From: Bacteroidales bacterium
GTDB taxonomy: Bacteria > Bacteroidota > Bacteroidia > Bacteroidales > UBA1556
Length of the DNA stretch: 9,050 nucleotides
Assembly: GCA_029939445.1 (NCBI GenBank)
Contig: JAOZSY010000108.1
Location: forward strand, 1 to 9,050
Direction: 5' to 3'
A model generated the notes under the pieces. That model did not search any database and was not told the origin of the DNA. It saw only the letters and a program-made list of their open reading frames with translations. Position numbers and translations under genes: made by a program. Every line of letters starts with the position of its first letter. Positions within the stretch are counted from its first letter, which is position 1. Of the stretch, positions 1-7,368 are shown piece after piece.

Positions 1-1
1 T

Positions 2-421
2 TATGATCGTTTTTTTATGGAAGATAAAAAAATAAATTTTGCTGTGAGAATAGGGCTTGCATATGATATTAACAATCCTAATACTAGCATAATTGCTCCT
101 ATTAGCTTATCACTTCTAAAGAACTTGCAGAATAATCATTATCTGGAATTACGTTTGGCTTTAAGAAATGAATATTCGCGTATTGTACATACATATTCAC
201 AAAGATCTGGTATGGGGGATCCTAATCCTACTTATGACAGCTATGAGGAAGTAGAGTATGAATTTACTATATATCCAAGTATTGATATTGGATATAGGTA
301 TCAGCCACAAAGCACTGGATTGTTTCTCAATTGTTTGGTGCAATTTATAGGAACTCAAGCATATTACACAGAAGATATATGGTATAATAAGCTAACTGTA
401 GGTGCTGGTTGCGCATTTTGA
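2..421 (+). CDS. Outer-membrane beta-barrel protein, C-terminal part (5' end outside window)
   Basis: The reading frame is open from base 2 to the stop at 419-421, so the gene probably starts upstream of the window. The Met codon at 17 sits inside the open frame and has no convincing ribosome site, so I treat it as internal. The 139 visible residues alternate polar and hydrophobic/aromatic positions in stretches typical of amphipathic beta strands (for example LELRLALRNEY, YEFTIYPSIDIGYRY, GLFLNCLVQFIG). They end in KLTVGAGCAF, where a terminal Phe after an alternating strand matches the C-terminal signal recognised by the BAM machinery. The IGYRYQP..TGLF..C turn resembles small Bacteroidota porin-like barrels of unknown function. 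It is inferred to be outer-membrane located. The substrate is unknown, and no partner gene is visible because the upstream side is cut off. Confidence 0.6.
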   Translation, partial: YDRFFMEDKKINFAVRIGLAYDINNPNTSIIAPISLSLLKNLQNNHYLELRLALRNEYSRIVHTYSQRSGMGDPNPTYDSYEEVEYEFTIYPSIDIGYRYQPQSTGLFLNCLVQFIGTQAYYTEDIWYNKLTVGAGCAF

Positions 422-566
422 TTTTTTATTAGCCATAAATTAAAACTCCTAGCTTATGAAATAGATTCTTTATAAAATGGATTTAGCTATTAATATCCAT
501 GAGTTAAACATCCCAACCATAACAACAGATTGCCTTTAAGAAAATAATAGAGAAACAAAAATCTTA

Positions 567-624
567 TTCTGCTTTTTCACCCTTTAGTCCCCATAGTTAT
601 CGGGAGGAGAAAAGAAATGCGGAA
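567..624. repeat. Degenerate inverted repeat, possible decayed MITE/REP-type element
   Basis: TTCTGC at 567-572 pairs (with one G-T) with GCGGAA at 619-624. Between them CTTTT pairs with AAAAG, and CCC-ATA at the centre pairs with TAT-GGG around 590-604. The overall fold is a long, interrupted hairpin of about 58 nt. Pairing is imperfect and there is no following T-run, so a terminator reading is weak. Classing it as a decayed dispersed repeat is inference from position and shape only. Confidence 0.3.
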
Positions 625-683
625 TATGATTTATATTTAAGCTAATAAAAATACCTTAATATCATTTATATGATTCTTAATAT

Positions 684-715
684 AATTAGCCGTGGGTTTT
701 AACCCACGGCTAATT
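684..715. repeat. Perfect palindrome (15-bp arms, 2-nt spacer), REP-like intergenic repeat
   Basis: The left arm AATTAGCCGTGGGTT (684-698) and right arm AACCCACGGCTAATT (701-715) are exact reverse complements separated by TT. The GC-rich core GCCGTGGG/CCCACGGC stands out in very AT-rich surroundings. The symmetry would make a strong hairpin in either transcript, but no T-tract follows on either strand and the nearest upstream stop codon is 263 bp away, so a dedicated terminator for the barrel gene is unlikely. Short GC-rich palindromes of this kind are common dispersed intergenic repeats in Bacteroidota genomes, in some cases mobilised by REP-associated (RAYT/IS200-like) transposases. No such transposase is in the window. 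Confidence 0.6.
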
Positions 716-741
716 TGTGAATACAAGAATATTTTGGCGGT

Positions 742-762
742 ATTTTTGTTTTTCACAAAAAT
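742..762. repeat. Small AT-rich hairpin in the parE upstream region
   Basis: ATTTTTGT (742-749) and ACAAAAAT (755-762) are exact reverse complements with a 5-nt loop (TTTTC). The stem is 8 bp and mostly A-T, so it would be weak as RNA. It could be a DNA-binding site for a dimeric regulator or simply chance in AT-rich DNA. Confidence 0.25.
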
Positions 763-908
763 GATGACAAAATATGGGCATATTTTAGATTAATAAAAGC
801 AGATAAATTACCCAAGATCTTTGTGTATAAAATTGTTTGAAAGAAACAAAAAAATACTTACAAACATCTGTTTTAATAATTAATTTTGCTTTAAATAGAA
901 ATAAAAGC

Positions 909-2786
909 ATGGCAGAAGTAAAATACAACGAAGACAGTATTAAATCCCTTGATTGGAAGGATCATATACGCCTACGACCAGGAATGTATATTGGAAAGTT
1001 AGGTGACGGTGCTTCTCCCGATGATGGAATTTATGTGCTTATAAAAGAAGTTATAGATAACTCTATTGATGAGTATATAATGGGTTACGGAAAGGTGATC
1101 ACCATTGAAATTAAGGAGAAAGAGGTAATTGTAAGAGATAATGGCCGTGGTATTCCATTGGGGAGTTTGGCGGCATGTGTTTCTAAAATAAATACTGGAG
1201 CAAAATACGATTCCAAGGTTTTTAAGAAAACTGTAGGACTTAATGGTGTTGGAACAAAGGCTGTGAATGCACTTTCAGAATCATTTACTGCACAGAGTTT
1301 TAGAGATGGAAAATCGAAAATAGTAAAGTATGAACGAGGCAAGCAAACACTTGATGAGAATGTAGATACTCCTGACGAAAAAGATGGTACTTTAATGAGA
1401 TTTGTTCCTGATTCTGAGATTTTTGGAGATTTTAAATTTAGATCTGAGTATATAGAACGTTTACTGTGGAACTATGCATTCTTAAATCGTCACCTAGTTC
1501 TTAAATTTAATGGAGAGCGCATTCTTTCAAAAAATGGGCTTCTGGATTTATTGGAGCAGAATATTGATGATAATATTATTTATCCTATTATTCACTTAGA
1601 AGAAGAAGATTTTGAATTTGCTTTCACTCATGCATCAATAAAGTATGGCGAGGAGTATTTCTCATTTGTAAACGGACAACATACCACTCAAGGAGGAACG
1701 CATCTGGCATCTTTTCGTGAGGCAATTGTGAAAACTGTACGTGAGTTTTTTAAGAAAGATTTTGACTCTAGTGATATCCGTACTTCAATTGTTGCAGCTT
1801 TTAGTGTAAAAATAACAGAGCCTGTATTCGAATCGCAAACTAAAACAAAGCTTGGTTCGCAACATATGGAGCCAAATGGGCAAACTATTCGTAACTATAT
1901 TAATGATATGGTTAAGCGAAATTTAGACAATTTTCTTCATCGTAAACCTGATGTAGCTGATGCTTTACGTCGCAAAATCCTTCAGTCGGAAAAGGAACGT
2001 AAGGATATGGCAGGAATTAAGAAACTTGCTCGTGAAGGTGCTAAAAAAGCTAGCCTGCACAATAAGAAACTAAGAGATTGTAGAGTACATTATAATACAA
2101 ATAAAGAGAATAGACTAGAGTCAACATTATTTATTACAGAGGGTGATTCCGCTTCTGGTAGTATTACCAAAAGTAGAAACGTAAATACACAGGCCGTTTT
2201 TAGTCTAAAGGGTAAGCCAAAAAACAGTTTTGGTCTTAGTAAAAAAATTGTGTATCAAAATGAGGAGTTTAACCTTCTTCAAACAGCCTTGAATATAGAG
2301 GAAGATATGGATAATTTGCGTTATAATAATATTGTAATTGCAACTGATGCTGATACCGATGGTATGCATATTAGACTTTTATTATTGACGTTTTTCCTTC
2401 AGTTTTACCCCGATTTGGTAAAAAGAGGTCATGTGTATATCCTACAAACACCATTATTTAGAGTTAGAAATAAGAAAAAAACTTTCTATTGCTATACTGA
2501 TGGGGAGCGAGTGAGTGCAATTAAAGAAATAGGAGCATTGGCAGAAATAACACGATTTAAAGGTTTAGGTGAGATTTCTCCTAATGAGTTTAAAGTTTTT
2601 ATAGGAAAAAATATTCGTCTCGATCCTGTATTGCTTACCAAAGATTCGGGAATAGACCAAGTATTATCTTTTTATATGGGTAAGAATACTCCAGAACGTC
2701 AGCTTTATATAATGGATAATCTTCGTTATGAACTAAATGTAGAAGAAGATCTTAAGTCTACAGAAGTTCATAAAGAAGCTATATGA
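909..2786 (+). CDS. parE: DNA topoisomerase IV subunit B (ParE), 625 aa
   Basis: ATPase subunit of type IIA topoisomerase IV, which with ParC decatenates and relaxes DNA in the cytoplasm. Residue numbers are from the ATG at 909. The GHKL ATPase domain shows EVIDNS (E47 catalytic base, N51 Mg-binding), DNGRGIP (77-83) and the glycine-rich ATP lid G110-LNGVG. The transducer domain carries the QTKTKLGS loop (310-317) that contacts the ATP gamma-phosphate. The TOPRIM domain has EGDSASG (E411) and DADTDG (480-485) for metal binding. RFKGLGEISPNE (549-560) is the conserved C-terminal block. The length fits Bacteroidota ParE and the protein lacks the insert of long GyrB forms. The frame is open from a TTG at 837, but MAEVKYNEDS is the conserved start, so the extra 24 residues are rejected. 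No clear Shine-Dalgarno site precedes the ATG. parC is not adjacent. The ParE rather than GyrB assignment rests on overall resemblance to the Bacteroidota ParE group. Confidence 0.93.
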   Translation: MAEVKYNEDSIKSLDWKDHIRLRPGMYIGKLGDGASPDDGIYVLIKEVIDNSIDEYIMGYGKVITIEIKEKEVIVRDNGRGIPLGSLAACVSKINTGAKYDSKVFKKTVGLNGVGTKAVNALSESFTAQSFRDGKSKIVKYERGKQTLDENVDTPDEKDGTLMRFVPDSEIFGDFKFRSEYIERLLWNYAFLNRHLVLKFNGERILSKNGLLDLLEQNIDDNIIYPIIHLEEEDFEFAFTHASIKYGEEYFSFVNGQHTTQGGTHLASFREAIVKTVREFFKKDFDSSDIRTSIVAAFSVKITEPVFESQTKTKLGSQHMEPNGQTIRNYINDMVKRNLDNFLHRKPDVADALRRKILQSEKERKDMAGIKKLAREGAKKASLHNKKLRDCRVHYNTNKENRLESTLFITEGDSASGSITKSRNVNTQAVFSLKGKPKNSFGLSKKIVYQNEEFNLLQTALNIEEDMDNLRYNNIVIATDADTDGMHIRLLLLTFFLQFYPDLVKRGHVYILQTPLFRVRNKKKTFYCYTDGERVSAIKEIGALAEITRFKGLGEISPNEFKVFIGKNIRLDPVLLTKDSGIDQVLSFYMGKNTPERQLYIMDNLRYELNVEEDLKSTEVHKEAI

Positions 2787-2794
2787 TAATGATC

Positions 2795-2824
2795 TTGTTT
2801 TTATTATATAATATTGTATCTTTA
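2795..2824 (+). promoter_or_regulatory. Candidate Bacteroidota-type promoter for the TerB-like gene
   Basis: TTG at 2795-2797 and TATCTTTA at 2817-2824 are separated by 19 nt. This matches the Bacteroidota primary sigma-factor pattern (TTTG near -33, TAnnTTTG near -7) except for the final base of the -7 box. It lies 49 bp before the downstream ATG and immediately after parE, which suggests the small gene can be transcribed independently of parE. Confidence 0.45.
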
Positions 2825-2873
2825 CAACTGCTATAATCAATGCGCCTAATTATTAATAAATAAGGATTAAATC

Positions 2874-3242
2874 ATGGAAAAACATAAGGAATGGAATAAA
2901 GAAGATTATTATACATTTTTTCTTATTTATGCTGCTAATGCCGATTTTGTTGTTGTAGATGAAGAAAGAGAGTATATATTAAATCACACTAATAAAGTAG
3001 TTTATGAAAAATTAAGTAAAGAGTTTAACAATTATACTGATATTGAGAAGAATACTGTTTTGGAATACTATATTATAAACTATTGCAAAACTAGGGAAGA
3101 AAAAATTGAAGTTTATTTTGAAATGAAAGAAGTGCTGCTAGTGGATGGTGTGCTCGAAGCCTCTGAAAAAATATTTCTACGACAATTAAGAAATATTATT
3201 GTAAGTAATTCTACTGATGATATTGCTAATAAGTTAGACTAG
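2874..3242 (+). CDS. Small helical protein, TerB-like fold (122 aa), function unknown
   Basis: I do not recognise a named gene. The protein is almost entirely predicted alpha-helical, without signal peptide or membrane segment. Two acidic segments resemble the duplicated helix-turn pattern of TerB-like proteins: FLIYAANADFVVVDEEREYI (residues 16-35) and, near the C-terminus, LLVDGVLEASEKIFLRQL. Both have a hydrophobic helix running into D/N..V..E/D-E followed by another helix, as in the "aDG.vs.eE...l" motif of that family. TerB domains occur in tellurite-resistance and stress proteins and in many uncharacterised bacterial proteins; no ter operon is present here, so tellurite resistance should not be inferred. 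AAGGA at 2862-2866, 7 nt before the ATG, is a plausible ribosome site that supports this start. The gene lies 87 bp after parE and has its own candidate promoter. Its stop codon is 2 bp from that of the opposing DUF5686 gene. Confidence 0.7.
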   Translation: MEKHKEWNKEDYYTFFLIYAANADFVVVDEEREYILNHTNKVVYEKLSKEFNNYTDIEKNTVLEYYIINYCKTREEKIEVYFEMKEVLLVDGVLEASEKIFLRQLRNIIVSNSTDDIANKLD

Positions 3243-3244
3243 TT

Positions 3245-5653
3245 TTATAAAGAATACCCAATAGTGATTTTATAAGCAAAATTATCTTCTATGTTATTGA
3301 AAGAATATGGTCCCCAACGATAGAAAACGCCTATTCCAATATTGCTAATATTTGATCTTAAAATTGAATTCAGAAGTAAACCTGATTCATAGAAACCTTT
3401 ATTGGCAATATTGAAGTCTATATTTCTATGCCTACTTGCATCGTTTAAATTCCCTATCATAGCAGATGTTACAAATATTGGCTGAGGTATAAATGGCTTA
3501 TTTCCAAATAATAGACTTCCAAAATTGTGTCGAAAATATATAGCAACATATTCATCTGATAAGAACTCATTATAACGCATAGTTCCAAAAGAGTTAGGTG
3601 CTTCCATATACCATTGCATATAACTTGCATTGCCGTTATATAGTTTATACCATGGTGCATCACCAATAGTTTTGCCAGCAGTTATTCGCCACGATTGCTT
3701 TCCAATAAAGTTTAAATTATAACTGAAATCTAATTGCAAATCTAGCTTTTGATAGTTTAATTCTGAGCCTTGAATTCCAGAAATTGCTTTTGTATAATGA
3801 ATATTCAATATTGGAAATTTAGTTCCCAAAGATATAGTTTGATTAGAAGTGCGGTAGAGTTTCTCTTTATAAGCAAAACGCCAAGCTAGGCCAAATTCTG
3901 AAATTATAAAATCACCTTTTGAAATATGGTCATTAAGTTGAAATTGATAATCAGTAGGGGAGTTTACATTAGAATAATTGGCATCAAAACTCCAACTACT
4001 ATGAGGAAGTGCTCTGAATTTAAGCATTGCTGAACTAGTTTTATGATATACCATTTCACTAATTAAAAAACTCCTGATTTTATCATATCCCCAAAAATCT
4101 TGTACATTAAAATCAAATTGTTTGCCACTTTCAAAAACATCATTAGTATATGCAATATCAAGAGTCATAGATTTTTCTGGCCATAGATTAAATTCAATAT
4201 CAGCTCCGTATTTCCATTGATAATCACGTGTTGCCCAAGCGCCATACCCTCCAATGGAAAAATATTTTGATAACTTACTATTAGTTTTTGCTCCCAAGCC
4301 AAATCTAAAACCTTCAAACTCGTTATATCCCAATAATTTATTCATAAGTATATCTATGGGGCCAACTGGTATCTTTCCTTCCATAAGCGATGTAAGTGCC
4401 CATAGTTTTTCATCAAAGTTTTCTGCTTTGCCAATGCTGTCAATTACATTATAGGTTTCTATCTCCAAAGAGTCTAACTCCTGTGTTCTATATGTATTCC
4501 AATACTCTTCGTTATGGGGTTTGCTAGCCTGCGGACTTATAACCATTACTTCATTATTGAATCTTATCCTAGTCTTTTCAGACTCATTTATTTTTAAATC
4601 TCTAATGTACGAATTTGCAATACCTCTTGCTTCACTACCATTTATTATCAAGTTAAAGAAAATAATGTCGGTATTTATTTGAGTAGGAAACCAATACTTA
4701 TTATCAATAAATTCATATTTTTGTTGAAAGGAAACTCCAAATTCTTCGTTAGTATTGGCAGGATATGCTATTACGTTTTTTAATGCCCAATATTTACTAC
4801 TAATGTATAATTGCCCTTGCAAACCATCGAAATTAGTACCCTTATAAGGTCTAAAACTTATAATGTATGTTGTATCGAAGTCGGAAAAGATGCTATCCTC
4901 TAATTGATAGAAATACTTTCGTAAGCTTGATTTATTAATGGGATTTATATAATGCTTATCCAATACATCAATACTCTCATCATAAAAGCTAAAGGATTGC
5001 AGCTCGCTACCCATTACAGTAAATTGAGGATTGCTTAGTCCCGAAACTCTAGTTGCAATTACTTCTTCTTTATTATTACCGGGGTTTTTATAATGTCGCT
5101 TGCTTACACTCTCGGTTATTAATAAGTGCTGTGAATTAAGGAAGTCATTCATTTTTATTAAAGCGCTATCAGGTTTTATGGATTTTTCCATCTGACGTTT
5201 TATCGCATCGGCATCTGCTGTGATTATAAATTTATGATATGCTGTATATGAGAATGATTTTAGCCTCTCGGGGTCATTATGTTTTTTGTTTTTCAGTACT
5301 TCCTTAATAATAGCTATAGCTGGATTTTCTGCCGCAAGTATTTCAACTTCATTTAATACATAGTCTTTTTTGCGAAGTTGTATGATGCTGTTATTATATA
5401 ATACTGAGGTAGTTATGCTAGTATCTTTATAACCAATATAAGTAAGGGTGATATTTTTACAACAATTATTTTTTATTATAATTCGACCATCAATATCGCT
5501 AAAAACTCCTTTCTTACTATTATCAAATCTAACATTTACAAAGGCTAGGGGAGAATTATTCTTACTGTCAATAATTTTTATAGAAATACTATTTTGTGCA
5601 TTGCCAATTATGAAAAAAAACAACCAAATGATTGTTGTAAATAATAACTTCAT
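3245..5653 (-). CDS. DUF5686 / carboxypeptidase-like regulatory domain outer-membrane protein (802 aa)
   Basis: The start is placed at the ATG at 5651-5653. It opens with a clear signal peptide, MKLLFTTIIWLFFFIIGNAQ (residues 1-20). The longer open frame to 5737 would add 28 unlikely residues and overlap mazG. Residues about 21-95 form a CarboxypepD_reg-like beta-sandwich (IDSKNNSPLAFVNV, then GVFSDIDGRIII and ITLTYIGYKD), as found at the N-terminus of many Bacteroidota outer-membrane proteins. Next comes a helical segment typical of DUF5686 (NPAIAIIKEVLKNKKHNDPE, about 110-129), then a large beta-rich region. EGFRFGLGAKTNSKLSKYFS followed by GGYGAWATRDYQWKYG marks the start of the DUF5686 barrel, which runs to the C-terminal strand YKITIGYSL. 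It is inferred to be an outer-membrane barrel of unknown substrate. It is the last gene of the putative minus-strand operon, 25 bp after mazG, and has no TonB-dependent receptor plug domain. Confidence 0.85.
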   Translation of the reverse strand: MKLLFTTIIWLFFFIIGNAQNSISIKIIDSKNNSPLAFVNVRFDNSKKGVFSDIDGRIIIKNNCCKNITLTYIGYKDTSITTSVLYNNSIIQLRKKDYVLNEVEILAAENPAIAIIKEVLKNKKHNDPERLKSFSYTAYHKFIITADADAIKRQMEKSIKPDSALIKMNDFLNSQHLLITESVSKRHYKNPGNNKEEVIATRVSGLSNPQFTVMGSELQSFSFYDESIDVLDKHYINPINKSSLRKYFYQLEDSIFSDFDTTYIISFRPYKGTNFDGLQGQLYISSKYWALKNVIAYPANTNEEFGVSFQQKYEFIDNKYWFPTQINTDIIFFNLIINGSEARGIANSYIRDLKINESEKTRIRFNNEVMVISPQASKPHNEEYWNTYRTQELDSLEIETYNVIDSIGKAENFDEKLWALTSLMEGKIPVGPIDILMNKLLGYNEFEGFRFGLGAKTNSKLSKYFSIGGYGAWATRDYQWKYGADIEFNLWPEKSMTLDIAYTNDVFESGKQFDFNVQDFWGYDKIRSFLISEMVYHKTSSAMLKFRALPHSSWSFDANYSNVNSPTDYQFQLNDHISKGDFIISEFGLAWRFAYKEKLYRTSNQTISLGTKFPILNIHYTKAISGIQGSELNYQKLDLQLDFSYNLNFIGKQSWRITAGKTIGDAPWYKLYNGNASYMQWYMEAPNSFGTMRYNEFLSDEYVAIYFRHNFGSLLFGNKPFIPQPIFVTSAMIGNLNDASRHRNIDFNIANKGFYESGLLLNSILRSNISNIGIGVFYRWGPYSFNNIEDNFAYKITIGYSL

Positions 5654-5678
5654 ATTTTTAAAATAGTAATTGAAATAA

Positions 5679-6005
5679 TTATTTAAGTTTAGGGTTATTA
5701 TGATGACGTTGCGAATCTCTTTTTGTTTTCTTTTCAATATTCTTCAATAGAGCTTCATTTAAGTCAACGCCAGTTTGATTTGCAATGGCAATTAGCACCC
5801 AAAGTACATCTGCTAGTTCATCCCCTAAGTCTTTATCCTTATCAGATTCCTTAAAAGATTGATCACCATATTTTCTGGAAACTATTCGAGCCACCTCGCC
5901 AACTTCTTCGGTAAGAATAGCCATATTTGTTAGTTCGCTAAAATATCTAACGCCATGGGTTTTAATCCACTTATCGACTAATTGTTGTGCTTCTTCTATT
6001 TCCAT
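5679..6005 (-). CDS. MazG-like nucleotide pyrophosphohydrolase (108 aa)
   Basis: Single-domain, all-helical MazG-type NTP pyrophosphatase, which hydrolyses (d)NTPs to NMP and pyrophosphate and is thought to remove non-canonical nucleotides. The metal-binding signature EExxE(x25)ExxD is complete: E33, E34 and E37 in LTEEVGEVARIV, and E63 and D66 in GDELADVLWVL. The length of about 100-110 aa is that of the short, single-domain forms that work as oligomers, not the two-domain E. coli MazG. The C-terminal tail (KKTKRDSQRHHNNPKLK) is basic and probably flexible. A ribosome site AAGGA (complement of 6014-6018) lies 8 nt before the ATG and supports the start. The gene begins 20 bp after the LysE-family gene and ends 25 bp before the DUF5686 gene, so it is probably co-transcribed with both. 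The exact substrate cannot be read from sequence. Confidence 0.9.
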   Translation of the reverse strand: MEIEEAQQLVDKWIKTHGVRYFSELTNMAILTEEVGEVARIVSRKYGDQSFKESDKDKDLGDELADVLWVLIAIANQTGVDLNEALLKNIEKKTKRDSQRHHNNPKLK

Positions 6006-6025
6006 TTGTTATATCCTTATTTGGT

Positions 6026-7315
6026 TTATAGAAATAGTCCTTTATTCTCTATAACATAATTACCATAATATATAGTTGAATCACTGGAGTTAACAGAAAA
6101 CCATCCACCAGCATTCATCTGAATATGATATAGTACACTTGCTTGTTTTACTCTAATATCTAAAACACAAGGCATTATATCAAATTTTTCTTCCCATATT
6201 TTTGATTCAACAAAAACAGAGCTATTAATAATATTAGTTATTTGTTGATTATTCAAATTCCAACCATTACAGTCAACTTTTATATTTTCGATATTAGGAA
6301 TGATAATGTTTGCTTTATGAATGTTTACGATGGTAAATTCTTTATTTATCTCAAAACCCAAAGGACTGTAATGTAGTGTTATGGTATCGGTATATAAGGA
6401 AATTCCTGTATAGTCAATTTTATAAGTTCTTACTTGAGGGACTTTAATAGTATCGAGATTACTTTTATGAATTGTGATTTCAAAAATATGATTTACTGTA
6501 TCAGTAAAATGCCAATCTCCAGAAGATAAATAGATTTTTCCTTTAGTATCTATTCTTTCTTGGAAAGTAGAGTCCTTATAAAGTGTTAGGTGTAGAGTGC
6601 TTTTGCCTGCACTAACATTATATTGTGCTTCAATCTTCTTTCCCCATTGCAAATTATTTTGAATCTGCTGGAAGAATCCAAAGCCACTTAAGGTTCTGAA
6701 AATAAGAACTATACCAAAAGTCACCAATAGTAAACCAACAGTTTTATTAAGCATAATTTCTTTTCTAGGTTTTAAGAACCCTTTTATTTTTCCACCAATA
6801 AAACTTTTAAGTACATCAGTAAAAAAGATTGTGACAAAGGTTCCTGAAAAGAAAATTATGGTGCTTTCTAGTATTTCGCCTGGGATAGCGTTCTTGCCCA
6901 CAAAACCCAAAGCTCCAAACCAGAAAAAGAAAAGAAAGGGATTTGCAATATTTAGAAAGAATCCTCTTACCATATAACCAAAAGGTCGAGATTCTTTAAT
7001 ATCTTTATTAGTGTATCGTCTTCTATTTAGTATTTCAGGTTTCTTTGCCCACGAAACTGAGCCAAATATTATTAAAATAATACCTCCAATTAGTCCTACA
7101 TAAACTTTGTTTTCAGGATTGTCAAATATTGATGCGCCAATTAAATAGCTAATTGTTACTAATAGGACATCACTCATAAGAACACCAAAAGCCATGTAAA
7201 TACCATACCTAAAGCCTTTGTTAATACCAGTTTGCAGTATGGCAAAAAAAGCAGGCCCTAAAGAGATAGCTACTAATAAACCTAATAATATTCCCTCAAA
7301 AAATAAATAAATCAT
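6026..7315 (-). CDS. LysE-family translocator fused to a periplasmic beta-rich C-terminal domain (429 aa)
   Basis: Residues 1 to about 218 form a LysE/RhtB-type exporter with six hydrophobic segments (about 5-28, 38-60, 71-90, 114-139, 150-174 and 192-215). The first contains the typical SLGPAFFAILQTGI motif and the fourth the conserved NIANPFLFFFWFG. The family exports amino acids or related small metabolites from the cytoplasm. Loops after segments 1, 3 and 5 are strongly basic (NKGFRYG, KKPEILNRRR, KPRKEIMLNK) and those after 2 and 4 are not. By the positive-inside rule both termini therefore face the periplasm. Residues about 222-429 are an extra soluble domain, rich in predicted beta strands, with a lipocalin-like-looking start (LHLTLYKDSTFQERIDTKGK) and two cysteines (C349, C383). 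Ordinary LysE proteins stop near 210 residues. No Met occurs between 188 and 381, so a separate downstream gene in this frame is unlikely. The substrate and the function of the extra domain are unknown. Confidence 0.85.
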   Translation of the reverse strand: MIYLFFEGILLGLLVAISLGPAFFAILQTGINKGFRYGIYMAFGVLMSDVLLVTISYLIGASIFDNPENKVYVGLIGGIILIIFGSVSWAKKPEILNRRRYTNKDIKESRPFGYMVRGFFLNIANPFLFFFWFGALGFVGKNAIPGEILESTIIFFSGTFVTIFFTDVLKSFIGGKIKGFLKPRKEIMLNKTVGLLLVTFGIVLIFRTLSGFGFFQQIQNNLQWGKKIEAQYNVSAGKSTLHLTLYKDSTFQERIDTKGKIYLSSGDWHFTDTVNHIFEITIHKSNLDTIKVPQVRTYKIDYTGISLYTDTITLHYSPLGFEINKEFTIVNIHKANIIIPNIENIKVDCNGWNLNNQQITNIINSSVFVESKIWEEKFDIMPCVLDIRVKQASVLYHIQMNAGGWFSVNSSDSTIYYGNYVIENKGLFL

Positions 7316-7368
7316 GTTCTATATAAATTCTATATCTGAACGTAAAAGTAAATAAAAAAACCTATGCC

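Larger units (their letters stand above)
422..908. other. Gene-free intergenic region upstream of parE
   Basis: About 490 bp between the barrel protein and parE with stops in all frames and no credible protein or tRNA. It contains the three inverted repeats listed separately (567-624, 684-715, 742-762). It also has a shorter inverted repeat, ATGGAT/ATCCAT, at 477-482 and 495-500. A TAnnTTTG-like box (TAATTTTG, 881-888) lies 20 bp before the parE ATG, but I find no TTG about 19 bp upstream of it, so it is only a weak promoter candidate. The length and the palindrome density suggest decayed repeat elements rather than a lost gene. Confidence 0.6.

Noticed and set aside
598..640. Ribosome-site-like GGGAGGAG followed by a short frame from the ATG at 617
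   Set aside because: The frame ends after seven codons, and the purine run is part of the degenerate inverted repeat.
684..715. Palindrome as a CRISPR repeat or rho-independent terminator
   Set aside because: There is only one copy in the window with no spacers, no T-tract follows on either strand, and it is 263 bp from the nearest upstream stop codon.
837..908. A 24-residue N-terminal extension of ParE starting at TTG 837
   Set aside because: The extension reads as AT-rich noise, whereas the ATG at 909 begins the conserved MAEVKYNEDS start and gives the normal family length.
1085..1342. Minus-strand open frame of 85 codons inside parE
   Set aside because: It lies wholly inside the conserved ATPase domain and shows no protein-like motif.
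2874..3242. Tellurite-resistance gene call based on TerB resemblance
   Set aside because: The resemblance is only at fold level, and no other ter genes are present; the TerB fold is widespread in unrelated roles.
4254..4454. Plus-strand open frame inside the DUF5686 gene (also those at 5448-5666 and, on the minus strand, 3469-3666)
   Set aside because: These are out-of-frame shadows of a well-supported long gene, with no domain.
5654..5737. A longer start for the DUF5686 protein that overlaps mazG
   Set aside because: It would put 28 polar or basic residues before a textbook signal peptide and overlap the end of mazG; the ATG at 5651-5653 fits far better.
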